Shown: positions 43,901 through 56,716 of the stretch, piece after piece
How the letters are laid out: every line of letters starts with the position of its first letter
How positions within the stretch are numbered: position 1 is the first letter of the stretch
NCBI GenBank assembly: GCA_015143295.1
Contig: CM026568.1
Location: 30,822,441-30,886,440, forward strand
Source: Tetracentron sinense
Taxonomy: Eukaryota > Streptophyta > Magnoliopsida > Trochodendrales > Trochodendraceae
Reading direction: 5' to 3'
DNA: 64,000 nt
The notes under the pieces: model-generated
What the model saw: only the letters and a program-made list of their open reading frames with translations
Databases searched by the model: none
Told to the model about the DNA's origin: nothing
Position numbers and translations under genes: made by a program

Positions 43901-46900
43901 CAATGGAAACATGAGTAACTCCAATATGCTCTTCTCCAAAGAGGACTTTGAATTTGACAGAAGGAAGGCATGACTCTTGAATGTGGACAAGATTTCAGAC
44001 ATTGAGATGCCATCAGTCTGGACCATGAGACATCTAAGATCTTGGTGGTGGGTTATACTATAGAAAGTCACCTTTTGTCCCATTTTCTTTTTAATTTGGT
44101 ATAGTGTGTATTTTTGGTTGATCATTCCATTCTACTTTTTGGGAGATTCTTTTCTTCTTAACAAATAACATGTTTTGCAATGAATAATAGATTCCCCCCC
44201 ACACACACAGAGTCTAGCAACAACCCTAACAAAAAATATGGGTAAGGAAAGCAACTAGTTAGGAAATTTACTCAAGAGTAAAGCATTATGATGGCCTACA
44301 GTGACATAACAGTATCATGGCACACAGCAGGGGTGGGCACACCACTCAATGAGTCTCACTGGAAACTCGCCACAGATCTCTCTCTCTCTCTCAGGCCAAA
44401 AGTCAACCAGATTCAATGATCCTAAACATCTGATTTCTTGAGATGTTGTTGGTGCAAGCACGGAAGCAACAATCGTCTTATATGCAATAAGTAGGATCTA
44501 CCCTTACTCAAATATCCCCTTTCAGACCAGAATTTCGAAAGGGATATTTTCTTAATTTCTAGGAGTCCAAATATTCTGAAACTTTAAAGTGGATTCTAGA
44601 AGACCCAAAGTACCTATTGTCCAAATCTGAACTTAATCCGATAAGAATTAACTTCTCTAGAATAGTTCAAAGTGACAATCGCAATTTGTAAATTATCTGC
44701 AACTTTCCGATGATTTAGAAAATTAACACTAGAGAATTCCGAATTAAATTCTGCTATTAACAGAAGTATTATGGGTTACCTCGAGTAGAACCCTTCAATC
44801 AATTTGATAAAATTCAATTAAGTGAAGAGTCAATTGAACTCCTAATTAATTCGAGAGAACTAAGGTTTCAATATCCCAATTTGATCTCTTCGAATTGAAC
44901 ACACCAAAACCCAAGATGAATCCAATAGATAAGGCAGCAGCCTCAACACATGCACAAAATTCAAATCGGAGAGAAACAAAGAGGTACCATCTTACCTAGG
45001 AATTTCGGTAGTGTAGGAAAGACCTTCCTTGATTAATGTTGAACCAATCACACAATTAAGTATGCAGGATCAAGATTCCACAGCAACAATAATGTATGAA
45101 AGCTTTTCAACCAAGAGATTATAAGTCTCATTCAACTATTCATTCTTCAAAAAACTAATCAAAGAAACAATGCATGGCTACCTTTTATGGAGGTACCAAA
45201 ACTAATAGGGAAACTTCCTAATCTAACAAAACTCCTAATTGGAACCCACTACTAAGTCCTAAGTAATGAAATAGTAAATTGATAGGAACTTCTTGTAATA
45301 GGCCGTGATCTAAGAGATCAATCGGTCTAAACTTGTCTTTCCTTAAGCGAGGAATGGAGATAAATGAAAGGAAATTGGGAAAGGAGAGATAAAGATGGCT
45401 CTCATTCAAGGGACAGCCAGACCTCCAGATTCAAGAGAAGCTTATGAAGCTTTTGGATAACTTAATTCATACCACTTCTATTTACCGAAAGAGTTTAAAT
45501 ACATGTGCTTCCACTACTGAGTTAGAGAACGTGATTCACACCACTACTTTAGCACGATACCATTCCCACTCCAACTCTACAGACTCCCTACTATGTAGCT
45601 AGCTTGTAACTGACTCTGGACATGACTTCTAATAGATATCTACAACACATAACTACCAAATTTTTACAACCACTCAACATGCGTAAAGGAGCACGTATCA
45701 AATTCTTCCCCGGTTAATGTCGTCCTTGTCCTCAAGGCGAATATGTGGATATTTCTCCATTAAATTATGGTATCACTCCCAAGTAGTATCCTCTTGAGTT
45801 GTGCCTTGCCATGATCCTCTTCCTGGATGCCTGATTTATCAATTGCCTCCTCTTGATCGTCTTCATCTGGCCAGCTTTCTTCGATAAGAAATAAAGTCTT
45901 AGTTTTACAGCAATGGCCGGGGTAGAACTTTTCATTGCAATTAAAACAAAGGCCAAGCTCTCTTCTTTCTTTGGCTTCCATGGGGGTAAGTCGTTTGATG
46001 GGTGGATTGTTGGTATTAGGCAGATTTGAGAGCAATGGGGATAGTACCTTATTGGACTAGACCCTTGCCAAACGACATTTAGTAATAAGCTGTTCTTCCT
46101 GCAAACGAGCAAGTCCGATGGCTGCATTCAAGGTGGTCGGGTGGAACATCTGCACATCCATCCTGATTTCTTCTTTAAGTCCGCATACAAAACAACTAAT
46201 CAAAAAGAAATCAGTTAGCCCATCTGTACGATTGGCTAAGCGCTCAAACTGTGATTGGTACTCCTTAACAGAAGTGGTCTGTTTTAGCTTAGCCAGTGCC
46301 CCAAAGCAGTCTTCAAGACCGAACCTAGAATGCATTGCTGTTACAAAGTCCTCCCAATATGGTGCACCTTGTATCTTCTCCAGCCAGCAATACCATTGTA
46401 AAGCTTCCCCTTCCAAATGGAATGAGGTTATAATCAGTTTTTGATCTGGTGCAGTTTGGTGATAATTAAAGAATTGTTCGGCACAATAGACCCAACCGGA
46501 TGGGTCTCCTCCTTCAAAACGAGGGAAGTCTAACTTAGTAGTTCGACTTTGGATCGATCTGTGAGTCCCAGCATTAGATGTATCTGATCCCCCTCCTCTC
46601 ATATGTCAAGTACCTGAAGATTCAGGCCTGTAATGGGATGCCATTTGGTCATACTTACCGTTAAGGGCTGCCAACTGTTGTAATATCTTCCTCATCGTTT
46701 GTTGTTGTTCATTTGCAGCAACCTTCAAAGTCTCGATCTCTGCCTCATGTTGTGTAACACGTTGATCACCCATCACTTCGCCCGGCTCTGATACCAAATT
46801 GATAGGAACTTCTTGTAATAGGCCGTGATCTAAGAGATCAATCAGTCTTAACTTGTTTTTCCTTAAGCGAGGAATGGTGATAAATGAAAGAAATTGGGAA

Positions 46901-49900
46901 AGGAGAGATAAAGATGGCTCTCCTTCAAGGGACAGCCAGACCTCCAGATTCAAGAGAAGCTTATGAAGCTTTTGGATAACTTAATTCATACCACTTCTAT
47001 TTACCGAAAGAGTTTAAATACATGTGCTTCCACTACTGAGTTAGAGAACGTGCTTCACACCACTACTTTAGCACGATACCACTCCCACTCCAACTCTACA
47101 GACTCCCTACTATGTAGCTAAACCAAGTTAAGCTTGTAACTGACTCTGGACATGACTTCTAACAGATATCTACAACACATAACTACCCAATATTTACAAC
47201 CACTCAACATGCGTGTAGGAGCACGTATCATAAACTTCCTAAATTAATTGATCCTACTAAACCTTCTAGTACCAACTTAGTAACTAACTAAATTCTGAAG
47301 AAAACAAGCCCTACTAGGGTTGGCCGAATAAGGCATGTGGGCCCCCTTCCCCTTTGACTTGACCGTACCACTTGGGTGGTATTAAGTGGCCCTCCTTATA
47401 TAAAAGGAGGTTCATACCTTGGCCTTGGAAGTTTAGGCCCATGATCAATAGGCTTTACCCACAAACAGTTTCCTTTGGATATCACAGATTCTATATGGGG
47501 TGGGCTATTAGAACCACTCCTAGATCCATGTGAGTATGCTCTTGCATCAATTGTGGACAAAAAAAATATTTTGTTCAATCAGAAAGAACCTAAGAGATCC
47601 CATGGAACTTCAACACTAGTTGTAGGACACCTTACTGTCTAGTGTCTACCAGATGGGTACCATAAACTTCTTTAATTTGCCAACCTATCCACAGCTTCAC
47701 CAACGATGCATGCGAGTCCCCGTTCCAATAAGGAGATGGGGACGGGGCGATGATGAAAAATGCTATTCTAAAGACATATTGAAGAAAACCGCATGCATAC
47801 TATTTGCAAGAGATTATTCATCTGAGTAAGTTACCTTGCCAAGTGGGCAGAGAACGCACGAGCAAACGCATCTCCCCTTCTTTTAGCATCATCTGTTCTG
47901 CCTTCGCTAGCTACTGCCTACAATAATTCATATTAAGCTTGCACAGTTAGAAAATAATTCTAGGAACAATCCTATTTCTTAAACTCCAAAATAATCACAG
48001 GGTAGACCATAAAGTAGACAAGGTACCTGCAAAATGCATTTGTGTTAGTATTATATATACAAAGCCAAAGAAATCAAGAATTTCAGTTTGGATTTTCCTG
48101 ACAAAAGGTTGGCCGTCACAGATCTTTTCAATAGCATTTTTCACCTAAAATTGTGCAGCTCCAGCAAAACAGAAAAACTGATGCATTCAGCTTCCAAGAA
48201 ATACTTTTCTTTGTAGAAAAATCATGTTTACTATTTGTACCAAGTCTCTGAAATACTATTATAATTATTATTTTGTGAAAAAAATCTTGTATCTACCAGT
48301 TATAATATATATCATTTCACTATTTTTCGAACTGCTAGAGAGTTTGGAAGTAAAAGCTGACAGGAGTTTTAGTAGGAGCTCAAGTCCTTTTATTTGTTAA
48401 ATCATAAGATAGAATTAGTTAAATTTTTATTATATTTTTAGTTGGGGGTTTAAAATACTTGGATCGAAAATATTGAGTGGCATTTTATGATTCAGTTCCT
48501 TTCAGAACTTTATGCTGTTTGGATTAGCACCTCATAGGAGGTTTACCCGGATTTTTTCCATCTAAGAATTCCCAGCTTCAACGGATTGAAATAGTTAGCA
48601 TATCCTTCACTTCTTCTGTTATTAGTTAGCACTCTTCATAAAATCCAAGAATGCAAGAAAACATCTCAGCAGCATGTTATGAGGAGATGAATGTCTACCT
48701 TATCAACAAGGTCCGGCAAATGCTCTGACAGCACAGTGAACCAATACCTGCAGTAAGATTAACTTCCCATATAAGCTAAAGAAATATTAGATCTATAAGG
48801 TTGATGATCATGGAAGGAAACTAACTACTATTATGAACAAGAACCCGTGGATTTTCTTAATAGCAGCAAAATTACAGTCTGTAACTTACTCCAGCTCACT
48901 GTGATCTGAGAGATCAATGGTGTTAGGCTCGTAGCTGCAAGCATGAAGTAGTAATAATATTAGGGACAATATCTAGTTACTATTAATGTAAATTAAATGA
49001 ATCAAACTAATATCTCATGCAGCAGAAACAGTTGTACAAGGAATATTCAACAACTCTTTGCAAACTCAAGCATTTGGCAATGATATGTAAATGTTAGGCT
49101 GCAAACATGTAGCAAATAGTCAACCCTATCTTCTGAATATGTTTTATATCATCAAAACAAGTTGCAGCAGGTAGGACACAGACAAAGCAGATCAAGTAGC
49201 TTCTTAGTTTTTCTCTATTCTCATATCCCCAAATGAAACCAAAACTCGTCTAGGATTTCTCTTTTCCTTCTTATTTTGGGTTTAAATTCATCATTTGCAC
49301 AAAATATGTAATAATAATAAAGAATAGAGCAAGGTAAATCGAGGCCTATAGGACTGAAGCTAGGTAGAAGAATGGCATCAATCTTACAGAAGAATCTGTA
49401 AGACAAAATGCCTAACCACTTGGATAAGTAAGCAGATTATGAGGACAAGTGATGACACTGTTTACATGATAATAACAATCAGGAAGACAATTCTACATCA
49501 AGAGCATATTATGACATGGTTCCATGACACAATTAGGAACTTCTACATTTCTTCTTGCCATGTCTAATCCAATACACTAATCCAACTTGTATAAACTGGT
49601 CAAAATCAGCATTGTAACATGATTTATAGCAAAGGGCTTACAGGTAATTATCTAACCAGACTAGTAAGCACATCAGTATAAGATACTACATACGTCTTTG
49701 GGTAAGCCAATAATGGAAACACCTCCAAAGTGGGAAAAAGATGAAGCACGCCAACGTTTAAAGCGCTTGCATCGGAACGCAAAGTATCTCCCTTAGAAGA
49801 AGGTACTTCAAAGCCTCCAAGGCCAGTGGTTCCAGGTGGAGCCATTGGAACAGGAGCAGTAATCTCAGTGCCCTTCTGCACAAACTTTTCCATCCATGAT

Positions 49901-52900
49901 ATCTGTGTAGGAAATCCACAAAAGTCTTGTAAATGAGGATTTGTAAGTAAGCACTGGCGAACCCTACAAGTGAATGCAAGACAGAGCCTTTTCGACCCAG
50001 GGAAAAAAATAATAATGAGCAGAAATTCAAATGAGTTAACAGAATGTGCATTACAACCTAGGCTTTAAATAAAAGTTTCGGCAAGTGTAATGGTTCTAAC
50101 TGAAACCTTTATGTAATGGTATTGGTTGTTAAGGTCGAAACCCATAATGCACACTTGAACACTCCACTTTTTAAATAAAATAATCCTTAAAAAAAAAACT
50201 AAAGTTGTGGGAAAATGTTTTTAACAAGTATAATTAACACATGAGATGAAAACAAAAATATATAACCTAAATCATCATAGATTTCAATCCATTAAACAAA
50301 GATGGAGAAGAAAGCCAAGATTTCAAAAGAAGTTAAAATGGATTTCTAAAATCTATGGTATATAATATATTTAGCGTTGAGCATTACGTAATGGCAGAAA
50401 CATTCGTCATGGTCGTTACATACTTACATAATGTTATTTCAGATGCATAACGACGTAACAGGCGTTACACAAAAACTAGGAATGTCAATCTGGATTCTGG
50501 CCCAGCCAACCTGGAGAAAGCCGAATTTTAGGCCACTAATTAGACCCATAGGGTAGTGTAGTGCTCAGTTTTTGAAGGTCATATTGTCGTGCTCAGTTTT
50601 TGAAGGTCATATTAATCTGGGCTGGGCTAGGGCTTGGCCCAGCCTAGCCCCGTGCTTCTTATATATTAATATGATATATATTTATTATATAAAAATTAGA
50701 ATTTTAGATATAAACATGGGCCTCATATATCACAGTATCATTCCCCCAATAAGAAATGTCACCAAACTGTAGTGATTCCACATATATCTTAGCATCCCTC
50801 TCTACCCCATGATTGTATCTAAACCCCAAAACCCTTAAACCCTATAAGCAACAAACACCAGTAGAGCTGAAGAAGGAAGGGTAGGAAGAAAGAAGTAATG
50901 GAAAAGATCCCACCATCGCTCGGGAGGGTGATTCCACGCTCCCTCATTTTAACGAATAAGTAATAAATAAGAATATTGCAAAAAAGACTCAAAAATAATA
51001 ATTAGAGGTCATAATACACACACACAGTGTATATATATAGGGGGGGGGGGGGGGGTGTGGGTGTGTACACACACGCATATGTAATATTATATAAATTATT
51101 CAGCCAAAAAAATTATAAATTTAAGAGACAAAAAAAGCTGGAATTTAGATTTACTTTTTTATTCATATACATATTAAAAGACTAATGATGTTTAATTATA
51201 ATGTGGCGGATTTTGGATTCCAACAAACATTTGCAAAGTGGTCACCAAATATATATGTTAGGCAATGGTTCCAAATTGTTGAAAACTCTATTATAAAAAT
51301 TAGAGTAAATTATACTCAACAATGTTTTAAAAAGCCTAAATACGTTAGACATAATAAATTAAGTGTTAATTTAAACTAATATCAAAATATAAAAAATAAA
51401 ATAATTTAATGTTTTTTATCGATAAAAGAAACTATGAGGCGCACACCTTATAATTTAATGTTTAGAACTTCGTTATGTGACTAGAACCCTATTTTAGGTT
51501 AATGTATGAGGCACAAGCCTTAAAAGAATTAATGTTAAAGTCTCAGTTATGTGGCTAGAACCCTATTTTTAATTAATATATGAGACACACGCATCAGACA
51601 TAAAACGAGTCTCAGGCCCTCAAGGCATGAGGCGTGTGCCTCATGTGAATCTCAAAGTTTGAGACATTAGATTCATGAAATTTAAGCCTCAGGGTTGAGC
51701 CTCATGACGTTTTCCTTGAGCCTCGCCTCAAGGCGAGCCTTAAGGCATAAGCCTCACATGCCTTTTAAAACACTGATATTCTTATACAAACATTAAATTC
51801 AGATTATATGGCACGTGCCTCTACATTTCACTCGTTCCTTTTTCTTTTTTCTTTTTTAAGGTTTTTATTTATTTATTGTATTCTTTTTTTTTTATATATA
51901 AGAGCTTATGTTCAATGGCTCCGTGATTATTATGCTTCCCTACAATATATATGTTGAACATCCAATTGAACCATTTTAGCTTGATGAGGCAGGCACATTT
52001 TTCTCAAATCCAATTTGTAAAAATTTCCAAAGTGTGTTAATAGTTGTTTTCCAGATACAAAATCGATTTATGGACCTATTGCATTCTATTAAATTCAATT
52101 TTTAGAATTGGTTCACTTAAAAAAGAAAATTATACTGTTGTTCCTTTTATACAATTAAGTTTTAGAATGACAGGACACACAGAATGGAGTACTCATCTCA
52201 TTCGCTCATTTCTTGTATGTAGTTTTTTCTTTTCTTCTTTTGTTTCCAGTTTCAATTTCGAGGAAATTGGATACTTGTTTCCTGTAAAAGAGATAACTGT
52301 ATTATATTGGGATTCTGCTTCTCACTTTCTAAATACAAGCACTTGCTGGGAAATTTAACAAGCACCGCGGGATCCATTTAATAGTGGGTACCCTCATATG
52401 TGAGTTTTTCATGTATTGATAGCAGCTGCAAAGGAACCTATATATGAGTACGACATCAGATCTCCCATTGAAACAGTTATACCTAGCAAGATGCTTGTCT
52501 TCTCCAACTCAGTTCGTACGCACTTACATAATCTAATGTTAAAGTTGTTCCAAAGTCAACTCGAACCAAATCAGATGTATGCTTGTGCAGTAGTGCTATT
52601 AGAATTTATTTCCAGATTTGTTATGCTTTCCTCTCTACTTGACCGTGACTCCCTTTACATATTAAATCTTTTAGACGTAGCTGCTTTCATGATTTCAATT
52701 TGTACAAACTTTTTATATATGGGAAGTCCGAGATGAAGGGTCAAGTAAGACCCAAATTAGAGTTACAACTCCAGTATCTGTCGTGAGTTATGTCTGATAC
52801 GCATATGCAATAAATGTTTTATAGCCTTTTATAGCTCTACACGGCTTAGATGGTAAACTAGAATGAATTTTCACTCTAGCACTGGTAAAATATGCATTGA

Positions 52901-55900
52901 GGGAGCATGTCCAACACCATTAGGTATCAAATCCAAGGTTGACACAAGCTAATTCAAGTAAGTTACAAAATGAAACAAATATAAAAAATAAGAAGCTGAT
53001 TTTATTTGAAAAGGAAGAAAAGATATAAAGTTACAGGTAATGCAATACAAAATCTAAAAAGAGTTGGCACAGACAATTTGATATATATTTATAACCCAGT
53101 TTCTTTTTAAAAACAATACATTTCATTATTTGTTAGTTCTTTTACTTGACTATTGGTATCACAATATTGTGAGTATAATACATCTTATTCTCTGAGTTTC
53201 ACCATTTTGCACAGGGTGAATATCAGGCCTCCCTGAATTGAAATGTCCAATGTCTTATGTCCGGTGTCTGTATCTGCTAGAAGCAAGCATTTCCGTGTCT
53301 AAGTTACTTAAATGCTACACTCTATACTTGCCTTCTCATTCAAATCCCCAAGAGGTGGACCATGAATCTTTCCTCCCGTGTAGGGCGCACCCATTGGGAA
53401 CCGTTCCACTAACTGATGGGCCATCAAGTCATCAAGACCATGTTTTTCATAGCTCATGAACGCACCCAAAGCTCCCAGAAATCCTTCGTGCCGCAAAAAC
53501 ATTGCTTGTGCATCACTTTTTGACCTAACAGAAAATACAAGATATTGAAATTACACATATAAAAAAATTAGTTAAATAAAAAAAAAATAACAGCCAAAAG
53601 AGACACAGACAGAATAGCAACATTCTTGAAGATGTCATCCAGAGGTGAAGAACGTAAAGAAGAAAAAAAATTGGAAGCAGGAAGAAATTCTGATGAAAAA
53701 AATCACTAGGTTTCACTTAAGTTTCATAAAACTAGATATCAAACAAAGAAAATATGGGTAACTCCTAGTGGAAGCTTCAAAAGATTGTACTACTTTTTGA
53801 CAATTACCAGAACTGAACTGCAAAGGAAATTGTGTCCATGGTATAAGCATGACCCCGTATGAAAAATCCTCCAAAAAATATCCGCTTGAGCCCAAACCGA
53901 AGTGCATTCAAATAAGAGATCTACAAAGCATGAAGCCATATCAGAAAAACTAAGACATAAAATTAAAGACCAAAACATATACAATATTAAATATCTTATC
54001 CGAGACAAAAGATGCCAGACAAAAATGCCACGGGTGCACAATTACGTATGCATGAACAATAATCTGAACCCCAATCTCAACGCATGCACTATGAAATCAT
54101 GAATTACAGTTCACCTCCAACTAAATGTCTGATCACTTAGTTCTATCTTAAATCTGCAAGTGAATTGATACGAGATGACCACATACACCAAAGAGGATGA
54201 TCAAAATCCATAATAGAGTTGGAAAACATCCAGTAAGGTACTTCAGAACATAACTTTGACGTCAGCTTGAATGGAAATCAAGTTCCCGATAGTACCACGA
54301 GCATTTTCATTCATGGCAAAGAAAATGTTAAGATGCATTTTCTGGTCCAGATGGCTTCCAAGTTCCAACACTTAATCCTGTCAAGCCCTCTATTAAAGAT
54401 GATTAATTCAACACAAGTAAATGGAACTACAAATGCATCTTTGGAACCATAGAGACTAGCCTTCATTCTAGACAAGATTTAGGACTAGCGCACAATGTTT
54501 GGAATACCGAGCTGGTGATCAAACCGGTGAGATGACCAGTATTCCGTTTCTGGAAGTATTGGGTGGCCAAAATGGCCAGAATCCCATCCAAAAATTGCTA
54601 CAACATGTGGAGTTTAGATATCGTCATAACTAGCCGATTATCTGAACCAGTCACCAATTCTACCGATTTACGGCTCAACCGTCCAATTTTCACAGTTCTT
54701 TAAGAAACCAACGGTTATTTGTGTATAATGGTTCTTGGAGTTTCTGGGAACAGAAGGACCTACTAGTTTCCGGTTTGACTGGTTCAATCGGCCGTTCTGG
54801 TAATATTTTAGTAATATTGCTAGTGCGGTGACCCGGCCATTGACTTTTGCATATACCATAGTTGTAGGGAAGCTATATACAGGGTGGGAAGCTTGTTTCC
54901 CAGACTCACTTCCTTGGACAAACTCTCTTCCTAGGAAGCTCACTTCCTTGGGAAAACTCGCTTCCTAGGAAGCTCGTTTCCATCACGTCCCATTTAGTAG
55001 TCAAAGAAAGTTGTATGTGTGAAGTGATGGAGCATACCATAGCCTATAGCTTAGGGTGTAGACTCTAAGCAAGTATAGTCGGTTTGGAACCTAATGCACC
55101 TACTTTTCCACAAAAGCCTTCTGTAAAATAAAATCAAAGGTATAACTACCCATAATAACATAATGGGAATGAGGAGCCTATATCTCATTTTTCGCTTCCC
55201 CTTTCCTAAGGTTTTTTTGAGCCTCGTTTCCCGCTTCTCGCTTTCGCTTTGCTTCTTGCTTTGATAACTATAGTATGTACAAACATGTGTGTGCACTTGT
55301 GGGTGTGTGAATGAGTAAGAAAATGTCATACCAATGCGCCAAACATGGTATCTCGACATTGTTTGATGCAATGCTTGAAAAATAAAACTCATATCCATGG
55401 GTATTTTGGTATGTTAGTCTTGCAGGAATTCTGAGGGCAGTATGGGCATTTCAATTTACCTTGTGGGCAGTTTAGCAGTATTTGTTTCTTTAGTTGTGAG
55501 TTGTTAACATGTTTTGGAAACTTAGTACAATAATTATTTCAGTCTTTAACTCGGGGGGAATGATTGAGAAAGTTAAACGATAATCTATTTCAGCAAAACA
55601 TCAAAGCAAAATTACCGGAGCCAAGCTCACTCCACCTCGGGGGGGAATGATTCAGTGTTTGAAAAATAAAATTCCTGTTCAGGGATATTCTAGTTTTTCG
55701 CTTGATGGAATTGTGAGTGCAGTATGGCCATTTCAATTTATTTTATCGGCAGTTTGATGATATTCGTTATTTTTAATTGTGGGTCATTGATCGGAAGTTT
55801 TCAGAACTTAGTACATTACTTATTTTAGTCTTTAATCACCCTTGAATTTTGACCCATGACATTGAAAAAATACAAAACATTTATCTATGTGGTCAGAATT

Positions 55901-56663
55901 GTCTAGTAAATTTTAAAATGCATTGGAAGGAAGTTGTGAAGCCATGACTCTTAACTTTCTATATATTCTGAATGAGAATTTCTGGAGGAGAACACTTTTG
56001 ATGACTCTAAAAGAAATTTATCTCTTGGTTGGAATCTTTTTACAGCTTTATCTCTTGTTTTATTTTCCAGTCGCATGCTATTTGCATCATTGTTTTTATG
56101 AATTGGTAAGTCCCTGCCCCTTCTGTTACCTTTGTATTTTTTATCTTTCTCAATAAGTTTAGTTCCTTTAATTAACAAGTAAGAATTTGCCTCGGTCAAA
56201 CCCCAAAGGGGTGGACCAGTGGTTCCTGGACCTTTCCCCAAGTGGGAGGTCCTAGGTTCCATTTCTCACCCCCCCCCCCCCCCTTTGGGGCCAGCCCCGC
56301 ACGGGTTTACCCGGACTTACCTAGTGTGGTGGGTTGCAGGCTCACGTCGCACCCCCGGGGATTAATCCTGACCCAATGGGTTGGGGACACCCCGAGTTCC
56401 AAAAAAAATTTGCCTTCGTGATTGCACATTATTCTTCAGTACATAAAAGAAAAAGAACCCCGGGATTTGAAATTGGTTTAGCAAAAAGAAAACTCAGATC
56501 AAATGGAAAAAGAAAAAAAAAAGGAATGCTTTAATTTTTTTATCGGTAAATCAGAGATAATATATAAATTTTTTATCTGTCATATATTATAAATTTGTAT
56601 CTGTTATATATTATGTCCTATAAAAAATTTTTGGAACATTAGCAGATTTGACTCACAAGATAC

Positions 56664-56716
<53 letters not shown>

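Larger units (their letters stand above)
45280..47230 (-). mobile_element. Gag-only LTR retrotransposon (TR-GAG-like)
   Basis: Two direct LTRs begin TGATAGGAACTTC and end GCACGTATCA: 45280-45700 (3' LTR) and 46800-47230 (5' LTR). Next to the 5' LTR is a primer-binding site, TGGTATCAGAGC, complementary to the initiator methionine tRNA. Next to the 3' LTR is a polypurine tract, GGGGAAGAA. Between them lies only a gag frame (46773-45760), with no protease, reverse transcriptase, RNase H or integrase. Flanking TAAAT and TAAAC are an approximate 5-bp duplication. LTRs are very similar apart from an extra ~10-bp insertion and scattered changes, so insertion is fairly recent. Confidence 0.9.

Noticed and set aside
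50385-50475. CGTTAC-type words resembling the hAT ends at 43.4 kb
   Set aside because: Too diverged and no termini or duplication; mentioned only as possible old debris.
52044-52736. Two roughly 105-codon plus-strand frames
   Set aside because: Antisense within a PANK2 intron, no similarity, unremarkable for AT-rich DNA of this length.
55361-55845. Direct repeats that could be a pair of LTRs
   Set aside because: No TG...CA ends, no primer-binding site or polypurine tract, and too little sequence between. Treated as a tandem duplication.
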